Origin: Bombyx mori
Lineage: Eukaryota; Arthropoda; Insecta; Lepidoptera; Bombycidae
Direction: 5' to 3'
Assembly (NCBI RefSeq): GCF_030269925.1
Contig: NC_085107.1
Span: 18,168,001 to 18,232,000 of the forward strand
DNA: 64,000 nt
In this document: positions 12,571 through 23,206 of the stretch, piece by piece
Layout: the number at the start of each line of letters is the position of its first letter
How positions within the stretch are numbered: the stretch's first letter is position 1
Made by a program: the position numbers and the translations under genes
The notes under the pieces: generated by a model
Database searches by the model: none
What the model saw: only the letters and a program-made list of their open reading frames with translations
What the model was told of the DNA's origin: nothing

Positions 12571-13007
12571 ATACCTAGTTAATGCCTACCCTAGTAATCG
12601 AATCATCGTTCCGAATAAATCGGGAGTCTTACACATTAGGCTAAGGACACTTCTTCATAACTACATCCGTCTGTTGAACACTTATTTTTATAGCCTAGTA
12701 TTATTAGCCGATTTGCGTAGATAGCACGTTGGCTAGTAGGAGGATTAGCCAATTCACTCTTGTAAGGCTTCAACGGATGGTATTTAGCTTTAGCAATTTG
12801 TTTAAGAACCTTTGAAATAAGCGCGGCCCTAGTCTAAAGTACACAGTAAAATTTCTTTGGAGGCTTAACCTGAAGAGAAACTTCACTGTCTTCTTTAAAT
12901 TACGGCCACAATAGGACTTGTCTTATTCATAGCGAAATGCTATTTTGCGACATTAATAAGGAGGTATTTCGGTGGAGAATTTGCGGGCGATAATATCTTG
13001 ACACTGA

Positions 13008-13325
13008 CCGTAAAATGTGTTCGTGTCCTTCACGAAAAATATTCACCAGACATTGCGCCGTCTATCATCTGTTCCAGTCAATGGCACGTGCTCTGTCGGA
13101 GCAGCGGTTTACATCATATGAAGATACCAAAAATTGGATTGATTCGTGGATAGCCTCAAAAGACGAGGAGTTCTTCAGACTTGGAATCCGAACTCTGTTT
13201 GAGAGATGGGGAAAAGTAGTTGCTAGTGATGGACAATACTTCGATTAAATTTAAATTACCGTTCTTTCACAATAAATATTATTTGTTCGACAAAAAACGG
13301 CGGAAACTTATTTGTACTCCTAATA
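13008..13325 (+). pseudogene. mariner transposase, C-terminal relic with inverted-repeat end
   Basis: The ORF from 13015 encodes the C terminus of a Tc1/mariner (mariner-type, DD34D) transposase: Y-H-L-F-Q-S-M-A-R-A-L-S-E-Q-R-F, then W-I-D-S-W-I-A-S-K-D-E-E-F-F, and the terminal V-A-S-D-G-Q-Y-F-D with a TAA stop. Just upstream, Y-S-P-D-I-A-P lies in a different frame. The family's expected P-S-D-Y junction, which holds the third catalytic Asp, is deleted or frameshifted. After the stop, the sequence TTTTTTGTCG-like (minus), CCGCCG and TACAAATAAG form a mariner terminal repeat ending around TACTCCTAATA at 13315-13325, next to a TA target. The N-terminal two-thirds is missing or unrecognisable, so the element is dead. 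Confidence 0.82.
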
Positions 13326-13441
13326 TATCCCAAAAATCAATCGCAAGCAATAATTAATTGGCTTCAAACTTAAATAGGACAACTATAGCAGTTGATTATA
13401 CTTTCAGCTCCGTAAATTCGTAACTCTGTTTACATATTACC

Positions 13442-14138
13442 TACTAGTGGTCCCCGGTAGTTAAAATTCGACTATAATTAATTAAAATTATAAGTTTGTA
13501 CACTATTGATTTACTGGTGGTGAGACCTCTTGTGAGTCCGCGCGGGTAGGTACCACCAACCTGCCTCTTTCTGCCGTGAAGCAGTAATGTGTTTCGGTTT
13601 GAAGGGCGGGGTAACCGTTGTAACTATGCTGAGACCTTGGAACTGATATCTCAAGGTGGGTGGAGCATTTACGTCGTAGATGTCTATGGGCTCCAATAAC
13701 CACTTAGCTCCAATAAACCACACCAGGTGGGCTTTGAGTTCGTCCACCTGTCTAAGCAATAAAAAAAACATATTGTGATTATATTGTCAAAACTACTTCT
13801 ATAATCACAGATTTCGCCAAGACTACACTTTAGACAAATATTAATAAAGACAAACAATATATTTTAATCTATTCTTAAAATGACCACAGACTTTAAACAA
13901 TAACAAAAGTTTGAGATTAAACAAACAGTATGGATGCATGAGTGTGTCAAATACATGGTAGTGATGTAATGTTTATTTTTATCGATTTTTTATATTTTTT
14001 ATGTATTATTAAAAAAAAAATAACATTCTGCACTCCTTCTGTATATTCTCTATAAGTGTGGCAAATTTCATATTCCTCCGTTCGGGCAATTTTCGTAAAA
14101 AGGTGTTCAAAATTTTTGCTTCACGTATTAATATATAG
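13442..14138 (+). repeat. Unclassified 430-bp interspersed repeat, copy 1 (split by a Bm1 SINE)
   Basis: This aligns along its length with 37199-37626. Shared phrases are GACTATAATTAATT, TTTCGCCAAGACTACACT, GTCAAATACATGGTA, TTCTCTATAAGTGTGG and the terminal TTGCTTCACGTATTAATATAT. A Bm1 copy sits at 13513-13768. With the SINE removed, the two copies are almost equal in length. There is no ORF; it looks like a non-autonomous element of a lepidopteran family I cannot name. Confidence 0.7.
13513..13768 (+). repeat. Bm1-type SINE body inserted in another repeat
   Basis: Full SINE body from CTGGTGGTGAGACCTCTTG to a CTAAGCAATAAAAAAAAC tail, without the tRNA-like head. The flanks TATTGATT and TATTGTGATT look like an imperfect target duplication. 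The uninterrupted counterpart is seen at 37258-37275. Confidence 0.85.
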
Positions 14139-14990
14139 AAGTTATACCACCATAACGATGTTAATTCAAGTATTCAGAACATAGTTTAAACGGACTTAAC
14201 GTAGGTAGGTACCTACTACTATTCGGAAACCCGAACGTCCGAAGTGCGACAAAGTAGGTACCAGTGAGAGATTCGATTTGGTTTTCATCCGCATTGCGAC
14301 AAAACTTCACGAACAATGCTAATAACATAATCACAAATTATTTAGTCACTCAACCGTCATTGTATTAAAAAAAATCGTTTTCATTTTAAGCAAACATTAC
14401 AGACATAAAAGTATTTTTTAATTGTCGGTTATTTAACAGGTTTACTTACTCTTCTCGTAAGAAATGTGATAGTGGAAAAAATCAATACACAATTATGATA
14501 AAAATAGTGAACACAAAATAAACGAATTCAAATAGGTAATTGTATTTTCAATGATTATTTATCTAAAAATCATGAATTTATTGAGTTTAAATAATGAAAC
14601 GAGTCGAGTCAGAAATTCTGAAAACCACGCCACCTTTTGAAGTGCTAGTGAACTACACTACGTTCTGATTGAAAACCATGTTTCGCTTTTGCATAGTCCA
14701 TTCGAAATCTGTTTCTATTCTGAAACTATTCAGTTCGCAATATTGGCGCTAGCTGATGTCGTAAGCTGAACAAAAACATTTTCAATATAAAGAAATTAAC
14801 GCAAAACAATAAAATGACTCGAGTACGTTTAAAATGCAAAATAAAACATAAATTATCAAAATGTTACTATGTTTTTTAATTCGGTTTTCAATTAGTATTG
14901 TTGATGTAGTCCGGTTTTCTGTTTCATTTAATACTTATTTTTGTTTTACTGCACTCATTTTAGCTACTGGGTAATTTTGTTTTGTTTTTC
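14139..14990. other. AT-rich intronic DNA
   Basis: No coding exon, repeat terminus or RNA gene is recognised in this stretch. Confidence 0.4.
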
Positions 14991-15011
14991 GGGGACATAG
15001 CGGCGCGGGAC

Positions 15012-15024
15012 TTTTTGGCGGGAA
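15012..15024 (+). promoter_or_regulatory. E2F-like site in a CpG-rich patch
   Basis: The string TTTTTGGCGGGAA matches the E2F/DP consensus TTTSGCGC/TTGGCGGGAA. It sits in a GC-rich island (14990-15045) within AT-rich DNA, about 115 bases upstream of an ATG at 15139. Such an arrangement is typical of promoters of replication and cell-cycle genes. Function is inferred from sequence only. Confidence 0.4.
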
Positions 15025-15138
15025 CGCGAGGAGTGAAGCTGTGTGATTTGTTTTATTTTGTCTATTTAGTGTTTCTTCAGGTTTAAATGTGTAATAACGG
15101 TGGTTTATTAACTGTTTAATATCTGTGAAAGTGCACAA

Positions 15139-15327
15139 ATGTGGGAAAATGAAACAAAGCCGCTGGACGCAACTTCTCGGGATCCTCCAAAAAGTCCACT
15201 GAAAAAAATCTTAGTAAATGACCACCATTTTACTAAGATTATATTTCATCCCAAGGTCCGTTTCCGGCATCCGAACTATCAACACCGTAGTGATAAGCTC
15301 CGAGTGAAATTAAGTGAAATAAAATAG
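15139..15327 (+). CDS. Short ORF downstream of the E2F-like site, function unknown
   Basis: 62 codons starting in a reasonable context (ACAAATGTGG). The peptide contains P-P-K-S-P-L-K-K-I-L, resembling S-P-L-K/R-x-I-L motifs found in some CDK-regulated chromosome and spindle proteins, followed by a basic and His-rich stretch. It could be the first exon of a host gene, a gene fragment, or the 5' leader of the RTE element that follows. A 14-bp match between 15240-15253 and 19464-19477 may be the RTE target duplication; if so, the ORF's last third is transposon sequence. No convincing splice donor was found. Confidence 0.3.
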   Translation: MWENETKPLDATSRDPPKSPLKKILVNDHHFTKIIFHPKVRFRHPNYQHRSDKLRVKLSEIK

Positions 15328-15618
15328 CAAACGTAATTTTTGGTTGCTGGTATACGTTGATACAGTGCTGAGACCTCTTGGAAGTGACTAAAAACATACA
15401 GTGAAGTGCGATTACTGGAATCCATCGCGGATCTACAACCACAATATCAATTATTGGTTTAGAGGTTAGAAAACACGAAAACAACAAATCGTTCACTCAA
15501 TGACACTTGTCGTGAATGTCAATTTAACTGAAATATTAAACAGTGTTGCTAATTGAGAAAAATATTTATACCATATTCTACTATTCCGTCTCGTTACACG
15601 TAGATAATAAACCATAAG

Positions 15619-16377
15619 ATGGAAGGTCAATTTCAAATATTATTTGAAAAAATGAAAATGGAGATGCAAAGTCAAAATGCTAAATTGAAGGACTCTATAA
15701 CAAATAGTATTATGGAAAAGATGGATGAGAAACTAATCCCTATTATTGAAGAAAATAAGAACTTGAAAACTAAATTAGAAAAACTGGAAAAATAAATAGA
15801 TTATCTTAAGAGGGCCGAGAAAAACAATAATATTATAGTATTCGGCTTAGAAGAAAACGAAAAATCCTCTTATGAACTAGTACAAAATCTCAAAGAAACC
15901 TTCAACCAAGATCTGAATATTAAAATGGAAGAATACGATATCAACAAAGTTTATCGCTTAGGAAAAAGAAAGAGAGAGAGCAACAAACCGAGACCGGTAC
16001 TGTGTTTGTTTATAAGCAACTGGAAAAAGACGGAAATTATCAAAAGTAAAAAGAACCTAAAAACTATATACATTGCGGAGGACTACTCGAAGGATGTGTT
16101 AGAAAAAAGAAAAGAGCTGCAAGCCAAGTTAACTGAAGAGAGACAAAAAGGCAATATAGCATACCTGAAATATGATAAATTGTTTGTTAAAGAGAACAAC
16201 TACAGCCAAGAGAAAAAGAAAAGGGAAATATCCGCTTCACCTTCTTCAGATAATAATCAACCAAAAAAGCAACAAACCGTAAACACAATGAAGACAAACA
16301 GGACAAATGATTTTGATTTAATGCGATATAGATCCAGCTCCCTTTCGAACATGCCTAATACTAATAAAAACCAATAG
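15619..16377 (+). pseudogene. RTE LINE ORF1-like protein with one internal stop
   Basis: Starting at ATG 15619, the first 58 codons form a Lys/Glu-rich coiled coil (M-E-G-Q-F-Q-I-L-F..., then K-L-E-K-L-E-K), broken by TAA at 15793. The frame then continues as I-D-Y-L-K-R-A-E-K-N-N-N-I-I-V-F-G-L-E-E, then K-V-Y-R-L-G and R-P-V-L-C-L-F. This has the layout of an L1-type or insect LINE ORF1 nucleic-acid-binding domain, with coiled coil followed by an RRM-like fold. It ends with a basic Lys/Glu tail and the stop at 16375. Because the same frame continues into the endonuclease after that stop, the TAG may be either the natural end of ORF1 or a second nonsense mutation. Confidence 0.75.
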
Positions 16378-19300
16378 CAACTAAAGAACGGCAAACGGAA
16401 ACCAAAACCAACCAAAGAAACTGTCAATGAAGAAACAAAAAAGGAACGAACTCCCCCAAGCCGACTGGTCCTCGAGGGGGAAAGCGACCACAACCCTCCA
16501 ACATCTAAAGACAACAATCACCGAAAACCAGTAGTTTACATAGCATCCCTTAATGTACTCACTTTGGGAAAAGAAGAAAATCTTACGGAACTGACATATG
16601 CGCTAAAATCTATCAAATGGGACATAATTGGTTTGAGCGAAGTGAGAAGAATGGGCGAAAGTATTACTTGTCATCCTACTACTATTTACTGTACCAAATA
16701 GGGGAGACGCAAGGCCAATATGGGGTAGGATTTATTATTAAACAACATTTAAAACAATATGTGGAAGAATTCATAGGAATCTCAGAACGCATAGCGATTA
16801 TGAATTTGAAACTACCAGGATATAAAAAACCGTGGTCTATTGTACAAATATATTCACCTACAGAGCAATCAAATTTGGAAACGATAAATAACTTCTCCAT
16901 ATTTTAAACGAAGCCATTCAAGAGCATACGCACAAAAACCTTATAGTCATGGGCGACTTCAATGGCCAAATTGGAGCAAGACGCCCAGGAGAAAACGCAA
17001 TACTAGGACAATTTTCATATAGTAACAAGACCAGAAGCAGAAATGGGGAAAAAATTACAAACTTCGCGCTAGAAAACAAATTAACAATCTTAAATACTAT
17101 TTTCAAGAAGAACCGAAAGAGCATGTGGACCTGGATCTCGCCGGATGGTAAAACAAAAAATGAAATTGATTTTATTATGACCAACAGAAACAGCTACTTC
17201 ACAAACTTTACCGTCATTAAAAGATTTAACTTCAACACCAACCATAGGCTACTTAGAACTGAGCTCAAAATAAAACAACCAAAGAAGACTAGACCAAGAC
17301 AAGACTCAGGAAACATAAAACTCGAAGAACAACACTTAGAGCAAATAACAACAGCTCTAAGAGCTGAACTTAGAAACTTCAAAGAGAACACTAAAGAACT
17401 GGAAACCCAAGATAAATACAAGTATATAGAGAATATTATTAAAACCCAAACTAAACTTATAACAGATAGGAAAATTGATGCAAAAGAAAAACTATCAACA
17501 GCCACTATAAAACTCCTAGAAGAAAGAAATCACCTTACTAATGAAAGAAGTACCCAAAACAGAAGACAGAAATTAGCCAAAATCAGCAAAGATATCAAGG
17601 AAAGTATCAGAAAGGATAGAAAACAACGAAGGTTGCAAACAATCGAAAATTACATACGAAAAACCGGTGGAACTAAAAAAGCACTCAAAGAATTGACCGG
17701 CACGAAGAACTGGATCGTAAAAATGAAAGATAACCGAGGAAAATTCGATTATCACAGAATTGGCATATTAAAAACAGCTACGTCATATTACAAAAATCTT
17801 TATCGAAACAACACTACGCAAGCTGAAATCAGTCTAGTGGAAACCTCGAACACCCCCAGTATTCTCCAAGCTGAAGTCAGTAAGGCTATCGATACCCAAA
17901 AGAGTGAGAAAGCACCCGGGCCTGACGGCATAAGTAATGAAATCTTAAGAAATAGCAAAGAGATACTGCTACCTGTCCTCACAGGTATATTCAATGATAT
18001 AATGAATACTGAAACCATCCCCCAGCAATGGACCGAGTTTCTCATCATCCTACTGTATAAGAAAGGTGATAAATATGACATAGGAAATTATCGCCCTATA
18101 AGTCTTATGTCCAATGTATATAAGATTTTTGCTAAGATCATCTTAAAACGGATTGAAAGAACCCTAGACGAAAACCAACCTATAGAGCAAGCAGGATTCC
18201 GTAAAGATTACTCAGTGATTGACCACATTCACGTAGTGCGTCAAATTTTGGAGAAATACAACGAGTACCAACTTACATACTACATCGCATTCATTGATTA
18301 TAGTAAAGCATTCGATTCTCTACATCATGACAAATTATGGGAGGCGTTATTAGAACAAGGAATTGAGCACAAGTACATTCGATTAATAAGAAATATATAT
18401 AGCTGCAGCAGAGCAAGAATCCAACTAGAAAAGAAAAGTACTCCTTTCAGAGTAGAAAAAGGCGTAAGGCAGGGAGACCCTCTATCTCCGAAATTATTCT
18501 CCGCAGTATTAGAATCAATCTTTCGAAGACTCAACTGGGAACATCTTGGAATTAATATAGACGGCCAACTGGTATCACACTTAAGATTTGCTGATGACAT
18601 AGTGTTAATGGCCAAAACAGCAGAAGAGTTAACCAGAATGATAAAAGAACTTGCGAAAGAAAGTGAGAGAGTAGGGCTGGCAATGAATCCGGAAAAAACT
18701 AGGGTGATGACAAACGGGTACAAACATACTATAGATCTAGGAAACACTGAAATCAACTATACAGACGAGTACGTATATCTAGGGCAGCTCATAACTCAAA
18801 AAGATCCTATGCAGAAGGAAGTGTACAGAAGAATTACAAATGGCTGGAAGACATACTGGAGTCTAAGAGAGGCTATGAAAGATAAAAAGCTCCATATAAA
18901 CCTAAAAAGCAAACTTTTTAACACCTGCGTACTACCTGTCCTTACATACGAGTGTCAGTCATGGTCCTTAAATCAGGTCACCTCAAACAAACTAGAAACC
19001 TGCCAGTATGCAATGGAAAGGAGTATGCTAAACATTAAAAAGTCCGACAGAGTAAAAAAAATCGTCATTAGAATCAAAACAAAAACTACCGATATAATAA
19101 GCAAAATCAAAAGACTCAAATGGCGATGGGCTGGTCACCTGGTAAGAGGACACGACAAATGGAGCAAAAGGGTGACATGGTGGTACCCAAGGGAAGGCAA
19201 AAGAAAAAGAGGTCGACCACAGAAAAGGTGGGACGATGACGTTAGACAAGTGGCAGGAGTCACATGGAACAGAGTGGCTCAAGAAAGAAAGGAATGGAAA

Positions 19301-19435
19301 AGGTTGGAGGAGGCCTTTGCCGACTGGCAAACAGATCTAGGAAAGATAACCAAACAACAAATATTAGAAGTTTTAGTTTTTAATGCTAGATTTTACATAA
19401 GTTTAAAAAATCATTGTACTAAGAGATCTGAATAA
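16378..19435 (+). pseudogene. RTE LINE endonuclease-reverse transcriptase (frameshifted)
   Basis: The N-terminal endonuclease starts in the ORF1 frame (I-A-S-L-N-V-L-T-L-G, then I-I-G-L-S-E-V-R-R-M-G), shifts frame near 16660 and again near 16895. It is open from 16949 to 19435 (828 codons). In that long frame: G-D-F-N-G-Q-I-G at residues 2-9; an endonuclease end with T-N-H-R-L-L, where the family usually has S-D-H-R-L; RT motif A F-I-D-Y-S-K-A-F-D (catalytic Asp 450); motif B G-V-R-Q-G-D-P-L-S-P (residue 505 on); and motif C F-A-D-D (547-550). A C-terminal tail follows with R-W-A-G-H-L-V-R, G-R-P-Q-K-R-W-D-D-D-V and W-x-R-x-A-Q-E-R. The RT core is intact; the endonuclease is not. This is annotated in insects as endonuclease-reverse transcriptase. 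Confidence 0.92.
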
Positions 19436-19439
19436 AAGG

Positions 19440-19978
19440 CTATATTATTATTATTATTTATTATATATTTCATCCCATATCATCTCATTTCATTTAATTT
19501 CATCCCAGTTGATAAATGTCTCAAATTAATCATTTTCATTTCATTTCACTCCATATTATCATTTTTCATAAAAATAAGAATATAAATTAAAATAAGACAT
19601 GACTTAAAGGTCTTAGTTACCAGGTCATAAAATCACTTAAAAAAACATAGCGGTGCACCATACAAAAACAATAATATCCCGTAATTCCACTCCCACAGCT
19701 GAGAGAAATCTATCTCATGTTGAAATATATTAAAAGGCTCAAGCTGTGGTGGAGCTTACTAAATAATTAGGTATATGTAGGTATACTATTTAATAATACT
19801 ACGTTCGTACGACGCAAAATATTCTCCTCTTTCTGCGGAACTGACAGAAAACATTTAATTTCGTAGATACACATTAGTTCCTCGTTGATCGTCTTAAATT
19901 TCATTTAACTTTAATTTTAGAATATATCTAGCATAATAATAATATCTCCTTTGATATAATATCTCCTTTTAAATAAGT
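19440..19978. other. RTE tail and AT-rich DNA
   Basis: Starts with the ATT-repeat tail, then a degenerate CATTTCATCCC-type repeat (19465-19560) that may be further RTE 3' UTR. No gene is seen. Confidence 0.4.
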
Positions 19979-20195
19979 CACTGGTGGTAGGACCTCTTGT
20001 GAGTCACGGGTGGGACGACTATTTCTGCCGTGAAGCAATAATGCGTTTCGGTCTGAAGGGAGGGGCAGCCGTTGTAACTATGCTGAGACCTTAGAGCTCA
20101 TATCTGAACGTGGGTGGCGGCATTTATTTTGTAGATGTCTATGGGCTCCAGTAAACACTTAAGACCAGGTGGGCTGTGAACGAATCCATCCATCG
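19979..20195 (+). repeat. Bm1-type SINE body
   Basis: Reads CACTGGTGGTAGGACCTC through GCAATAATGCGTTTCGG to GACCAGGTGGGCTGTGA. The tRNA-like head and the poly(A) tail are missing. Confidence 0.85.
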
Positions 20196-21368
20196 TTGGA
20201 ATAATAATAAAAAATCAGTTCAAATTCGTTTTAGTATTCTTTTTTTTCTATATATTAGTATACATAATTATTTTGTGTGTATGTTAGTAAACTCCTAAAT
20301 GGCTGTACCTATTTTGATGATTTTTGGTACGTTGTGTTCTTGTGGATTCGAGAATGGTTTAGATTTACAATTCGATCAGTTAAAAAAACTTAAATTAAAA
20401 TTTTATAATTTAAGCTTGAAATTATCGGATTTGAGACGTACCTACGTACAGGACAATGTTTGTTGCGTTCGCTAGTAGACAATAAATAAAAATGTTTCAA
20501 TGTATGTACCTACTTAAGTATATGTCGCGTTCAGGTCATTGACATAAACGTTGTGGTCGCTTAAGGAGACTAGTACCCGTATCTTTAGACGTTTCGTCAA
20601 ATATTCCTCCACTCTTTAACTCATCCGATGCCGCTCGAGCATTCCTCCCAAACTTACTCGAGTTTGGTTTTTTAGTCGACCATTACATTATTCCTCAACT
20701 CTACTCGAGTGAGGTAGAGCCGCGGTATTGCATCACCACGACGACATCAGTTTGACGAAAATTTGATCAAGCTAGCATTAAACCCATAGAGTTCTGTAGT
20801 CTATGGTCAATGTTTAATGTCAAAGTCAATGGTACGTCGCGACCACTGAAGTAGGAAACCTATGGAAATGAAACGTCAACAAAAAATTCGTGCCACTGTG
20901 ACGTCAACCGGCCACAAAACATGGCGGTTTTAGTGCTGCCCAGAAGATTTTAATGTTAGTAGGTTTTATCGATAAACGTTCTTGGCTCATTTTATTTTAA
21001 ATATTGTTGAGTGAATGTATTTGTAGAATTTATACTTTAATAGGAAGTAAGTATATTGTTATGTGCAAAGATGATGTGATTTAGATATTATGTGAAATCT
21101 AAGACGAGTTCGTGCTTCAAATTTGCCAAGTAAACGATATGACGATTTTTTAAATTTGCTATACTGATTTTATAAAGTTGTCGTTTGCCGCAAAACATAA
21201 AGATATGGCGTAGTACAGTGCCATCTGCCCATTTCTAGCATGCTGAATGTTATCGTATTTTGAGTACGTGTTTTTCTTAGACTATTACAATCTATTTTAA
21301 TTGTTTTGCTGACTATAAAGTCCGTAACACACTACCGCAGCGCACCTCAAGGAAGGTACGCCGCACCA

Positions 21369-21400
21369 TTTGAATCACTCTCAAGTGAGAGTGATTCAAA
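21369..21400. repeat. Perfect hairpin, 15-bp arms
   Basis: TTTGAATCACTCTCA, a 2-base spacer AG, then TGAGAGTGATTCAAA. It is exact on both arms. It may be the remains of a palindromic transposon end. Confidence 0.85.
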
Positions 21401-21450
21401 TTTTAAACTTATCAAGGGACCGCCTGATAAAAAAAAACACAAGAACATTT

Positions 21451-21726
21451 GAGTCGTCTATTATCAAAGGCGGCAATCTGTACATTTGGACAAAAAATTT
21501 TTATTGATATGTCAATACAGATTTATTTGAATATAATCGTCTCCTTCAAAGAATACGGTTCAAAACCTGCATTAAATAAAGGTTAATAGTTAACCTATTA
21601 TTTATCTAAGATGTCGTTCCGAAGAGTTTTGTGCCTGCCAATGGAATACAAAGTCAATAATTCGTTTTTCTGATTTACCAATCATTGTCCAAAAGTCAGA
21701 TTGCCGCCTTTGATAATAGTCGACTC
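21451..21726. mobile_element. MITE with about 43-bp terminal inverted repeats
   Basis: The left arm starts GAGTCGTCTATTATCAAAGG and continues CGGCAATCTG to TTTGGACAA at 21493. The right arm (21684-21726) is its reverse complement with about five differences. The element is flanked by ATTT on both sides, a probable target duplication. The length of 276 bp and lack of ORF fit a miniature inverted-repeat element; the superfamily is not assigned. Confidence 0.75.
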
Positions 21727-22290
21727 ATTTATTCGTTAATAAAATTACAAACGTCATTCCTTGTGACTTCCTCTCTAAAATCACTTAATTATTAAATATT
21801 TAACGAGTTGACAATAGTGTTATAAAACTATTTTATTTAAATAGTTCCGACGACTTTCTTGAGATCCTATAAAATATGTTTTAATTATTATTTTTGTATG
21901 TTTTAAGCATGATAAAATAAGAAATTTTATATAAGCAATCATATTAAATCGATATCAAAGTCAATAAATAATGCACAACCCAAAACAGACGGCCGAACTG
22001 ACGTGACAATGACATTTGGCGCGCTAAACATGGCGGATTTTCGGCCTCATTAGACGGAGACGGAGACGGAGACATTTAGGTATATTCATGTTTCATTTTA
22101 TGTACGCACTGAAATACTGTTATATTGTTTTCCTGCGAGTTAAAGTGCTGAGTAAGAACGAGATAGATATATGTTTATGTATGTGCCTTCAAAATGGGTG
22201 CTATTTATATAAGCAATTGTACGTATAGAACAATATGTCGTGTCCCTACTATATAGGTCTATGGTCGCGACGTACCTTGACTTGACAGTT

Positions 22291-23206
22291 CATTTACTCC
22301 ACACTCCACATTTTTCTGAAAATCTCTATTTTGAATTCCAATATATTATAATAAAAATGATGCAAAGTTCGAGTTATTAGGAGATCCATCGCGTTCAAAC
22401 TGTAACGCGGTGTGTAGCAGTAAAACTATACGTGGCCACTTCAGATACATGTGAATAGAACAGATCGCTGTCTACTGCCGATTCAGGGTCACCAGCTTGA
22501 GATTTAAAATGTATAAACACGATTTTCGAAAGAAAATTCTTTATTATTATTTGATCTTGTGAAACCTCACAAAGTGTCTGTGAGGAAAGTATTTTAAACT
22601 ATAGTTACATAATGAAATGTATAAAGAAAAATAGCACGTAACAAGTGCTTAAATTACAATAAATTTTACGGTTTAATCTTGCGCTTTTATTATTGTCTTT
22701 ATATTATTTCATACGTTTCGTATACTTTACAACTTCCGTGGTCATGTTATACACATACATACATGCACACACACATGGATGAAAACTGTAAAGTATTCGA
22801 CCCGTCAAACCCGCGAAAACCAAACAAAATACTCCAAACAAAATACTCAAAACAACCAAAAAAAGTTTCAATTTATCAAAATTGGAAAATGTATCGCAAT
22901 TATCATTGCAAAGTTTATATTAGGAAATAGGAATTTTAATTTACCATACAAGTGAAACTATAGTGTTGTAAATAGCAGTTTCTAACTTTTGGTAAAGTTG
23001 TTTCAAAATGTTTTTCTTTCATTCATCATATTGACATTACGACATAAAGAAAACTACCCATCCTTTTATACTGTAGTTAGTATCGTTTTATCGTACTCTT
23101 CGATTCATACTATCCAATTTTTATTTATGAATAGTGACGAAGCTACCTAATATATCAACTGAATTGTCGGTTACATAAAAGTGATTTTGATTAATAAAAA
23201 ACTAAA
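22291..23206. other. AT-rich intronic DNA
   Basis: No exon or repeat terminus is recognised. A short TACACATACATACATG / CACACACA microsatellite lies at 22749-22776. Confidence 0.4.

Larger units (their letters stand above)
15254..19463 (+). mobile_element. RTE-clade LINE, nearly full length but broken
   Basis: A non-LTR retrotransposon with a 5' leader, an ORF1-like coiled-coil protein (15619-16377), an endonuclease and a reverse transcriptase (to 19435). An AATAAA-like signal at 19431 and a TTATTATTATTATT tail follow. The lesions are a TAA at 15793, possibly the TAG at 16375, and frameshifts near 16660 and 16895. The proposed outer limits rest on a 14-bp direct repeat (tatatttcatccca at 15240-15253 and 19464-19477). 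The right copy lies in a repetitive CATTTCATCCC stretch, so the boundaries are tentative; the element could extend to about 19640. Confidence 0.85.
20818..22290. mobile_element. Possible large inverted-repeat element with CpG-rich arms
   Basis: The left segment at 20818-20847 (core GGTACGTCGCGACCA, preceded by TGTCAAAGTCAAT) is found inverted at 22257-22290 (TGGTCGCGACGTACC followed by TTGACTTGACA). Near each arm are matching phrases AACATGGCGG (20921 and 22027). The interior holds a separate small MITE at 21451-21726 and a hairpin at 21369-21400. No transposase ORF is present. It may be a non-autonomous DNA transposon of about 1.4 kb or two inverted repeat fragments. Confidence 0.4.

Noticed and set aside
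16257..16517. Minus-strand frame opposite the RTE ORF1 region, with hydrophobic and Ser-rich residues
   Set aside because: It is the antisense shadow of the LINE coding region; the same holds for the other minus frames at 16682-19330.
15240..19477. 14-bp direct repeat taken as proof of RTE element boundaries
   Set aside because: Kept only as a tentative boundary, because the right copy lies in a repetitive CATTTCATCCC stretch that may itself be RTE 3' UTR.
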